Positions 58,015-64,000 of a DNA stretch of 64,000 bases are shown here, piece after piece. This DNA is from Streptomyces sp. CB02923 (GTDB lineage: Bacteria; Actinomycetota; Actinomycetes; Streptomycetales; Streptomycetaceae): positions 363,061 to 427,060 of the forward strand of contig NZ_LWKZ01000012.1 of NCBI RefSeq assembly GCF_001905005.1. Reading direction: 5' to 3'. The notes below the pieces were generated by a model, which did no database searches, was not told the origin of the DNA, and worked only from the letters and a program-made list of their open reading frames with translations. The position numbers and the translations under genes were made by a program. Each line of letters starts with the position of its first letter. Position 1 is the first letter of the stretch.

Positions 58015-59219
58015 CCGGCTCGCACACGGCGGGCGGCTTCACCGTCCGCCGCTACAGCCCCGACCGCGGCGCCTGGGGCCGGCTGACCGCGCGCGACTCG
58101 GTCGTCCGCCGGCTGGACTGGGTCATGCTGCTGTGCTGCCTGGCGCTGTCCCTGATCGGCGCGGTCCTGGTCTTCTCCGCGACCCGCAACCGCACCGAGC
58201 TGACCCACGGCGACGAGTACGGCTACCTGCTGCGCCACCTGCTGAACACCGGCATCGGCCTGGCCCTGGCGGCCGGCGCGATCTGGCTCGGCCACCGCAC
58301 CCTGCGGGGCGCCGTACCGATCCTGTACGGCGTCTCGCTGCTGCTGGCCCTGCTCGTCCTCACCCCGCTGGGCGCCACGATCAACGGCTCCCGCTCCTGG
58401 CTGGCCATCCCCGGCGGACTCTCCCTCCAGCCCGCGGAGTTCGCCAAGATCACCATCACGCTGGGGATGGCGGTGATCCTCGCGGGCCGGGTCGACGCGG
58501 GCGACCGCCCGCACCCCGACCACCGCACCGTCGTGCAGGCCCTCGGCCTGGCCGCCGTCCCCGTCGCCATCATCATGCTGATGCCGGACCTCGGCTCGGT
58601 CATGGTCCTCGGCGCGATCGTCCTCGGCGTCCTGCTGTCCTCCGGCGCCTCCAACCGGTGGATCCTCGGACTGCTGGGCGCCGGCGTCGTCGGCTGCGTG
58701 GCCATCTGGCAGCTGGGCCTGCTGGACGACTACCAGATCGCCCGCTTCGCCGCCTTCGCCAACCCGAGCCTGGACCCGGCGGGCGTCGGCTACAACACCA
58801 ACCAGGCGCGCATCGCGATCGGCGGCGGCGGACTGACCGGCTCCGGCCTCTTCCAGGGCAGCCAGACCACCGGCCAGTTCGTCCCGGAGCAGCAGACCGA
58901 CTTCATCTTCACCGTCGCCGGTGAGGAACTGGGCTTCCTCGGCGCGGGCCTGATCATCGTCCTGCTGGGCGTCGTCCTGTGGCGCGCCTGCCGCATCGCC
59001 CGCGAGGCCAGCGAGCTCTACAGCACGATCGTCGCGGCGGGCTGCATCGCCTGGTTCTCGTTCCAGGCGTTCGAGAACATCGGCATGACGCTCGGCATCA
59101 TGCCCGTCACCGGACTGCCGCTGCCGTTCGTCTCGTACGGCGGTACGTCCATGTTCGCGGTCTGGATCGCCATAGGGCTGCTCCAGTCCATCCACGTGCA
59201 GCGGCCGGTGTCGGCCTGA
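58011..59219 (+). CDS. rodA: RodA/FtsW-family (SEDS) peptidoglycan glycosyltransferase
   Basis: A 402-residue membrane protein with about ten helices; the Streptomyces name for this locus is sfr. SEDS signatures include NGSRSWLAIPGGLSLQPAEFAK, LMPDLGSVMVL, EQQTDFIFTVAGEELGFLG and GLPLPFVSYGGTS. GTG overlaps the PBP2 gene by four bases with GGAAGG upstream. It polymerises lipid II for the partner PBP2. It is the last gene of the mre operon. Confidence 0.96.
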   Translation: MTGSHTAGGFTVRRYSPDRGAWGRLTARDSVVRRLDWVMLLCCLALSLIGAVLVFSATRNRTELTHGDEYGYLLRHLLNTGIGLALAAGAIWLGHRTLRGAVPILYGVSLLLALLVLTPLGATINGSRSWLAIPGGLSLQPAEFAKITITLGMAVILAGRVDAGDRPHPDHRTVVQALGLAAVPVAIIMLMPDLGSVMVLGAIVLGVLLSSGASNRWILGLLGAGVVGCVAIWQLGLLDDYQIARFAAFANPSLDPAGVGYNTNQARIAIGGGGLTGSGLFQGSQTTGQFVPEQQTDFIFTVAGEELGFLGAGLIIVLLGVVLWRACRIAREASELYSTIVAAGCIAWFSFQAFENIGMTLGIMPVTGLPLPFVSYGGTSMFAVWIAIGLLQSIHVQRPVSA

Positions 59220-59238
59220 GCGCGCACCGGTCCGTACG

Positions 59239-59703
59239 TCAGCGGCCGGACGCGGCGCTGTAGGAGCTGTAGGCGACGAGGGTGGCGAGCACCGCGGCGC
59301 TCGCCACCGTGGCGAGGACGATCCAGAGCGCGATCCTCGCCGTCCCCGCCCTCTTGCGGGGGCGCGGCCGGTCCCGGACCGGCTCCGGCGCGCGGGGCGC
59401 CTCCGGCGCGGTGCCGGCGGTGATGTCCGCGAGTAACCGGCGGCAGGCGGCGGCCAGTTCGCCCGTACCGCTGGCCAGCGGCAGCACCGTTTCTGCGCGT
59501 GCGGGAGCGCTCGTACCGCCGTCCAGTATGCGGCCCGCCCGTATGAGCACCTCGCCACGGGTCCCGGTGGCGGACAGGCTGATCCACCGCTGGACGTGCT
59601 CGCCCCGTATGACCACACCGCCCGTCCGGTCCCGGTAGACCGTGTGCTGCTGCCACAGGATGGCTGCCAACTGGCGTGCGGTGTCCGTCAGATGCGCGAG
59701 CAT
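59239..59703 (-). CDS. Hypothetical protein with C-terminal transmembrane helix
   Basis: A 154-residue protein. The N-terminal 75 residues (DTARQLAAILWQQHTVYRDRTGGVVIRG..., WISLSATGTRGEVLIRAG) look like a small alpha/beta fold. A basic Pro/Arg linker (DRPRPRKRAG) and a single helix (TARIALWIVLATVASAAVLATLVAY) follow, suggesting a tail-anchored topology with a very short outside end. Family not recognised. ATG at 59703 is preceded by a run of six G. It is separated from the upstream cysteine desulfurase by a terminator, so it is unlikely to belong to the encapsulin operon. Confidence 0.65.
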   Translation of the reverse strand: MLAHLTDTARQLAAILWQQHTVYRDRTGGVVIRGEHVQRWISLSATGTRGEVLIRAGRILDGGTSAPARAETVLPLASGTGELAAACRRLLADITAGTAPEAPRAPEPVRDRPRPRKRAGTARIALWIVLATVASAAVLATLVAYSSYSAASGR

Positions 59704-59764
59704 CGTCCCCCCTGCCGTGATGTACGCGAACCGAGGACCGCACTGTACCCGCAGGCAAGGACAG

Positions 59765-59800
59765 CGGAGTGCCCGCCCCGGTGGCGGGGCGGGCACTCCG
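59765..59800 (-). terminator. Terminator of the encapsulin/cysteine desulfurase operon
   Basis: A 15-bp perfect stem CGGAGTGCCCGCCCC with a 6-base loop lies 12 bp after the desulfurase stop. Confidence 0.88.
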
Positions 59801-59811
59801 GTTCGTTCAGC

Positions 59812-61584
59812 TCACGGTGACTGCTGGAGGCGCAGCAGGGAGGCCGCCAGCTGGTCCACCTCCTCCGGGGTGTTGTAGAGGGCCAGGGAGGCGCGTACGG
59901 CGCTGTCCAGGCCGTAGTGGGCCAGGGCCGGCTGCGCGCAGTGGTGGCCGGAGCGGACGGCGATGCCCTCCAGGTCCAGGGACTGCGCCACCGCCGTCGG
60001 ATCGTGGCCCGCGAGGGTGAAGGCCAGCACGCCGATACGGTCGGGCGCCTCGCCCAGCACCCGCAGGCCGGGCACCGCCGCCAGCACCTGCTGCGCGTAG
60101 GCCAGCAGGTCGGTCTCGTACGTGGCGATGGCGTCGTGGTCGAAGGACGACAGCCAGTCGAGCGCCGCGAGCAGCCCGACCACGCCGGATATGTGGCCCG
60201 TACCGGCCTCGAAGAGGTGCGGTGCGGGCGCGAACGTCGTGCGGTCGAAGGAAACGGACTCGATCATGTTCCCGCCGCCCTGCCACGGCGCCATGGACGC
60301 CAGCAGTTCGGGCTTGGCGTACAGCGCGCCGATGCCCGTGGGCGCGAACAGCTTGTGACCGGAGAACGCGTAGAAGTCGGCGTCCAGAGCCTGCACGTCG
60401 ACCGGGAAATGAGCCACCGCCTGCGCGCCGTCCACCAGCACCTTGGCGCCGTAGCGGTGGGCCAGCGCCGTCATCTCCGCCACCGGAGGGACGGTGCCCA
60501 GCACGTTGGAGGCATGGCTGACGGCCACCAGCCGGGTACGGGAGGAGAGCAGGTCGGCGTAGGCGAACTGGTCGATCTGCCCGTCCGGCAGCAGCGGGAC
60601 CGGCACCACCCGGGCGTGCGTCTCGGCGGCGAGCTGCTGCCAGGGGACGATGTCGGAGTGGTGCTCCAGTACGGGGACGAGGATGTCGTCGCCCGGACCG
60701 ACGTTGGCCCGCCCCCAGGTCTGGGCGACCAGGTTGATCGCCTCGGTGGTGCCGCGGACGAAGACGATCTCCTCGGGGGACGGGGCGCCCAGGAAGTCCG
60801 CGACGGCGGCCCGGCCCGCTTCGTACAGGGCGGTGGCGTCGCGGGCCATGGTGTGGGCACCGCGGTGGATGTTGGAGTTGGCCGAACCGTAGAAGGCGGC
60901 CACGGCCTCGATCACCTGGCGCGGCTTCTGGGTGGTGGCACCGTTGTCGAGCCAGACGAGCGGACGGCCGTTGACCAGCCGGTGCAGGATCGGGAAGTCC
61001 CGGCGCGCCATCTCGGGCGAGAAGGCCCCGCGTTGGGCACCCGGGAACTGGCGGACGGCGGACGGGACGGGGTCGGCATCGGTGGTCGGGGCGCCGCTTG
61101 TGGCCGGTACGGCGTCGGTGGTGGGAACCGCGCTCGCGGTCGGTACGGCACCGGTGGCGGGGACCGTACTCGCGGCCGGCGCTGTGTCCGTAGCAGGAAC
61201 CGCGCTCATGCCCGGGACCGCACTGATGCCCGGGACGGTGCCGAAATCGGGGTACCGGCCCGCACCGGGTGCCGCGGACGCCGTACCCGGTACGGTACTT
61301 GGCACGGCGCCGCCCGTGGCGGAGTCCGCGCTCGGTACCGGCTGCATGCCCGGCAGGCCCGCCGTGGCCGCGGCCGGTACGACGGTCGCCCCCGCGCCCG
61401 GAGCCGCGCCCATGCCCGGTGCCGTGGCGGGTATCGTGCCCGCGTCCGCGGCCGTGCCCGTGCGTACCGCCGTGTCCGTACCGGCGGCGGGGGCCGCCGC
61501 CGTGTCCGCGGGACCGGTCTTCGCCCCCGTGCCGAGGAGGGCGCTCAGCGGTGCCGTGAGCCCCGTGACCTCAGGAGTAGTCAT
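59812..61584 (-). CDS. SufS-type cysteine desulfurase, probable encapsulin cargo
   Basis: A 590-residue protein. Residues 187-590 are a complete group II cysteine desulfurase: WLDNGATTQKP, HHSDIVPWQ, DGAQAVAHFPVD, the PLP lysine in SGHKLFAPTGIG, and catalytic Cys in RSGHHCAQPA. It releases sulfur from cysteine as persulfide. Residues 1-186 are a low-complexity Ala/Pro/Thr/Val/Gly extension containing four 12-residue repeats (127-174), absent from housekeeping SufS and typical of Family 2 encapsulin cargo-loading regions. ATG overlaps the shell gene by 14 bases with GAGGTG upstream. No SufBCD genes are near, so a role in general Fe-S assembly is not supported. Confidence 0.92.
   Translation of the reverse strand: MTTPEVTGLTAPLSALLGTGAKTGPADTAAAPAAGTDTAVRTGTAADAGTIPATAPGMGAAPGAGATVVPAAATAGLPGMQPVPSADSATGGAVPSTVPGTASAAPGAGRYPDFGTVPGISAVPGMSAVPATDTAPAASTVPATGAVPTASAVPTTDAVPATSGAPTTDADPVPSAVRQFPGAQRGAFSPEMARRDFPILHRLVNGRPLVWLDNGATTQKPRQVIEAVAAFYGSANSNIHRGAHTMARDATALYEAGRAAVADFLGAPSPEEIVFVRGTTEAINLVAQTWGRANVGPGDDILVPVLEHHSDIVPWQQLAAETHARVVPVPLLPDGQIDQFAYADLLSSRTRLVAVSHASNVLGTVPPVAEMTALAHRYGAKVLVDGAQAVAHFPVDVQALDADFYAFSGHKLFAPTGIGALYAKPELLASMAPWQGGGNMIESVSFDRTTFAPAPHLFEAGTGHISGVVGLLAALDWLSSFDHDAIATYETDLLAYAQQVLAAVPGLRVLGEAPDRIGVLAFTLAGHDPTAVAQSLDLEGIAVRSGHHCAQPALAHYGLDSAVRASLALYNTPEEVDQLAASLLRLQQSP
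61063..61206 (-). repeat. Four 36-bp repeats in the desulfurase N-terminal extension
   Basis: These encode 12-residue units SAVPATDTAPAA, STVPATGAVPTA, SAVPTTDAVPAT and SGAPTTDADPVP (residues 127-174). The wider extension has further looser GTVPG/SAVPG copies. Confidence 0.85.
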
Positions 61585-62950
61585 GGTACTTGGACACCTC
61601 GACGTTCTGCAGGACGGCGAGGGCGTCCTCGACCAGGACGGCGGTGTTGAAGTAGGCGGTGACCAGGTACGAGGTGATGGCCTTCTGGTCGACGCCCATG
61701 TTCCTTATGGACAGGCCCGGTTCCGCCTCGTCGGGCACGGCACTGGGGCGCAGCCCCACCACGCCCTGCTCGGCCTCGCCCACCCGCATCAGCAGGATCT
61801 CCGTCGTACCCGCGCCGTTGATCCCGACCTTGTCGGACGGCAGCAGCGGCACGCCGCGCCAGGTCAGCAGCGGACTGCCGAACCGGGTGTCGGTCACCGG
61901 GGGCACACCCCGGCGGGTACATTCGCGGCCGAACGCGGCGATGGCCCGGGGGTGCGCGAGGAAGTACGCGGGCTGCTTCCAGACCTTGGCCAGCAGCTCG
62001 TCGAGGTCGTCGGGCGTCGGCGAGCCGGTGCGCGGCTGTACCCGCATCCCCGGGGCGACCTGGTTGAACAGGCCGAACTCCGGGTGGTTGAGCATCATCG
62101 ACTCCTGCCGCTCGCGCAGGGCGTGCACGGTCAGGTTGCTCTGCGCCCGGGTCTGGTCGATGGGCTGGTTGTAGAGGTCGGCGACGCGGGTGTGCACGCG
62201 CAGCACGGTCTGGGCGAGGCTCATGTGGTACTCGCGCGGCGTGTCCTCGTACTCCACGTACGTGCCCGGCAGCACCGGTTCGCCGACGTGCCCGGAGGCC
62301 AGCTCGACCGGCGCCTCGGCGCCCGGCGTCGGCATCTCGCCGGAGCAGTAGGACTCCATCGAGGTGCGCAGCGACTCGTCGCGGTCGGCCAGCTCCGCCA
62401 GCTTGGCGCGGCTGATGCACAGCGCGACACCGGGCGTCAGCGTGCGTACCCGGTACGGCTGGGACTCGCCCTTGGCCCAGGCCTCCAGGTCGAAGAACTG
62501 GCCGTCGCCGACGATCTCCAGCAGCGCGTCCTCGCCGTACCGGCCGGTCACCCGCTTCTCGGCGCGGCCTCGGACGAGCACCCAGAGCCGGTCGGCGTTG
62601 TCGCCCTCGGAGCAGAGCAACTGCCCGGCCTCGAAGGTGACTTCGTCGCAGGTCTCGGCCAGCTCGCGCAGCTGCCCCTCCTCGGCCTGCCGCAGGAACG
62701 GCAGTTCCCTGAGGTCCTCGGGGACGATGCGGTGGCTGTCGCCCTCGGAGAACGTGCTGATCCGGTCGTCGCCGAGGATGAAGGTACGGCGGCGGTTGAC
62801 GCGGTAGACGCCGGCCTCGACGTCCACCCACGGCAGGGCGCGCAGCAGGTAGCGCGGGGTGATGCCGCGCATCTGCGGCGTGGTCTTGGTGGAGGTGGCG
62901 AGTTGCCGTGCCGCATCGGGACTGAGGCTCTGGCGGCCGTTGGTGGTCAT
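61571..62950 (-). CDS. Family 2 encapsulin shell protein with cyclic-nucleotide-binding domain (2B type)
   Basis: A 459-residue protein expected to self-assemble into an icosahedral nanocompartment (HK97 fold). The N-terminal arm (SLSPDAARQLATSTKTTPQMRGITPRYLLRALPWVDVEAGVYRVNR) and the second half (YVEYEDTPREYHMSLAQTVLRVHTRVADLYN, NHPEFGLF, PDDLDELLAKVWKQPAYFLAHP, LLTWRGVPLLPSDKV, SYLVTAYFNTAVLVEDALAVL) match SrpI/MMPI-type shells. Between them, residues about 50-220 form a Crp-like cyclic-nucleotide-binding domain (FEAGQLLCSEGDNADRLWVLVRGRAE, VGDGQFFDLEAW). GAGGAGGAC precedes ATG at 62950. Translationally coupled to the desulfurase. Confidence 0.92.
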   Translation of the reverse strand: MTTNGRQSLSPDAARQLATSTKTTPQMRGITPRYLLRALPWVDVEAGVYRVNRRRTFILGDDRISTFSEGDSHRIVPEDLRELPFLRQAEEGQLRELAETCDEVTFEAGQLLCSEGDNADRLWVLVRGRAEKRVTGRYGEDALLEIVGDGQFFDLEAWAKGESQPYRVRTLTPGVALCISRAKLAELADRDESLRTSMESYCSGEMPTPGAEAPVELASGHVGEPVLPGTYVEYEDTPREYHMSLAQTVLRVHTRVADLYNQPIDQTRAQSNLTVHALRERQESMMLNHPEFGLFNQVAPGMRVQPRTGSPTPDDLDELLAKVWKQPAYFLAHPRAIAAFGRECTRRGVPPVTDTRFGSPLLTWRGVPLLPSDKVGINGAGTTEILLMRVGEAEQGVVGLRPSAVPDEAEPGLSIRNMGVDQKAITSYLVTAYFNTAVLVEDALAVLQNVEVSKYHDYS

Positions 62951-63246
62951 CGGGTCCTCCTCGTGAAAGGGCGCGCGGGCACACCGCGGCCCTCTTGGCC
63001 ACCGCGGTCCGCACGGGATGAGGGCACCGATCGTCCGAGCGGCAACTGCCGACGGCAAGACGGCGTATTTCCGCAACCGGCCGGAAAGGAGCTATCCGGC
63101 ATTCGCAGGAGTTCGTGCAGAGATGAACTGTTTTTGCCCCGGGTGCCGCGTGGCCAGCCCCGAACCCGTCCGCCGCGCGGCACGCAACCGCCGGAACGTC
63201 CGGTCGGGGACTGCCTCAGCGGCTCACACGCGGCTAGATTCGATCC
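62951..63246. other. Divergent promoter region of encapsulin operon and CYTH gene
   Basis: This 296-bp region carries the -10 of the CYTH gene at its right end. No recognisable Cys-metabolism regulator site was found by eye for the encapsulin operon. Confidence 0.5.
63235..63240 (+). promoter_or_regulatory. -10 element of a leaderless CYTH-gene transcript
   Basis: TAGATT is followed by six bases and then ATG at 63247, the same geometry as at folC. Confidence 0.65.
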
Positions 63247-64000
63247 ATGGCGGACACCGTGCGGGAGATCGAGCGGAAGTACGAGGCCGACGACAGCACC
63301 GAACTGCCCGACCTGACCGGCGTCGCCGGGGTCGAGGCCATCGCGGAACAGGGCACGGTCGTCCTTTCCGCCACCTATTACGACACCTCCGACCAGCGGC
63401 TCGCCGCCGACGGCATCACCCTGCGGCGGCGCACCGGCGGCGGTGACGCGGGCTGGCACCTGAAACTCCCGGTCGCCCCCGGCGTCCGGGACGAGGTGCG
63501 GATGCCGCTGGCCGACCGGCTGCCGCGGAAGCTGGCGGCGCTGGTGCGCTCGCGGGTGCGCGGCGCACACCTGGCGCCGGTCGCGCATCTGCGCACCCGG
63601 CGCACGCTGCGGGTGCTGGAGGACGCGCGGGGGGAGCCGCTCGCCGAGGTGGCGGTCGACGAGGTGGTGGCGCACCGGGTGGACGGCGCGGGCCCGTACG
63701 AGGCCGAAGCGACGTGTGCCGCGGATGTGGCAGACGGGGCGAATGCGGTGGACGGGACGGACGCGGCGGATGGGACGGAGGGCGGGGCGCAGGGCAGTGC
63801 TCGGGAGCAGGCGCCGCCGGGCCGGGTGACGGTCGGCGTCCGCTGGCGCGAGATCGAGGTGGAGCTGGTGGGGGAGGGGACCCCCGGGCTCCTGGACGCC
63901 GTGGAGGAGGTCCTCGCGGCCGCCGGGGTGCGGCCCGCGAGCTCGGAATCCAAGCTGGCCCGCGCGCTGGCCGAGACGGCGCCGGACGGCACGGCGGAGC
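63247..64000 (+). CDS. CYTH domain-containing protein, 5' part (continues beyond window)
   Basis: The first 251 residues are visible. The N-terminal EIERKYE is the ExExK signature of the CYTH triphosphate tunnel fold, followed by TYYDTSDQRLAADGITLRRRTGG, WHLKLPVAPGVRDEVR and VTVGVRWREIEVELVGEG. Most actinobacterial proteins with this N-terminus continue into a CHAD domain, likely polyphosphate-binding; the 3' part is outside the window. A 30-residue Ala/Asp/Gly-rich insertion (DVADGANAVDGTDAADGTEGG) interrupts the CYTH domain around residue 165. Confidence 0.9.
   Translation, partial: MADTVREIERKYEADDSTELPDLTGVAGVEAIAEQGTVVLSATYYDTSDQRLAADGITLRRRTGGGDAGWHLKLPVAPGVRDEVRMPLADRLPRKLAALVRSRVRGAHLAPVAHLRTRRTLRVLEDARGEPLAEVAVDEVVAHRVDGAGPYEAEATCAADVADGANAVDGTDAADGTEGGAQGSAREQAPPGRVTVGVRWREIEVELVGEGTPGLLDAVEEVLAAAGVRPASSESKLARALAETAPDGTAE

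Noticed and set aside
61571..62950. Crp/Fnr-type transcription regulator
   Set aside because: A cyclic-nucleotide-binding domain is present but there is no helix-turn-helix. The sequence on both sides is that of a Family 2 encapsulin shell.

Overview
The window is high-GC actinobacterial chromosome and reads as a Streptomyces core region. The gene order asd, pepN, Fe/Mn superoxide dismutase, rpiB, Nei glycosylase, tig-clpP1-clpP2-clpX, valS, folC, ndk, mreB-mreC-mreD-pbp2-rodA is the order I recall from Streptomyces chromosomes. Coding regions are very GC-rich at third positions, starts are often GTG, two tRNA genes (Gly-UCC and Pro-UGG) lie in the middle, and many gene ends carry long perfect GC hairpins.

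Layout. 1-2.6 kb: 3' end of an allantoicase gene, a 1.2-kb non-coding gap with a divergent pair of related hairpins, and a small unknown protein. 2.7-18.9 kb: two paralogous M1 aminopeptidases (PepN), a Uma2-family protein, a DUF1203 protein, aspartate-semialdehyde dehydrogenase, a large secreted subtilase, a Tat-exported metallophosphoesterase, a DUF559-like protein, a thioredoxin-fold nitroreductase-like protein, and sodF behind a nickel (Nur) box and two iron (DmdR/IdeR) boxes. 19-29 kb: three paralogous amino-acid permeases interleaved with bioY, an LPXTG surface protein and a membrane Ser/Thr kinase, then rpiB and a Nei-type glycosylase. 29-37 kb: more variable genes (Eis-like GNAT, SpoIIE/PP2C phosphatase, SRPBCC protein, KefB-like antiporter, an ABC ATPase without its permease, an acyltransferase, a small membrane protein, an ArsC-family protein), several short tandem repeats and the tRNAs.

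37.8-42.4 kb is the protein quality-control block: trigger factor, then the two-subunit ClpP protease behind a ClgR-type box, then the ClpX unfoldase. 42.4-52.7 kb holds two Pro/Gln-rich single-pass proteins, valS, a polytopic membrane protein, a PbpA-type transpeptidase, folC, DUF4233 and ndk. 53-59.2 kb is the mre cell-shape operon (mreB, mreC, mreD, class B PBP2, RodA), with 4-base overlaps in its distal part.

59.8-63 kb is the most unusual part. A two-gene operon encodes a Family 2 encapsulin shell protein that carries a cyclic-nucleotide-binding-like domain (2B architecture), followed with a 14-base overlap by a SufS-type cysteine desulfurase. The desulfurase has a roughly 185-residue disordered N-terminal extension with four 12-residue repeats, which is the expected form of a nanocompartment cargo-loading region. 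Cysteine desulfurase cargo is best known with shells lacking the nucleotide-binding domain, so this pairing deserves attention. The window ends inside a divergent CYTH-domain gene.
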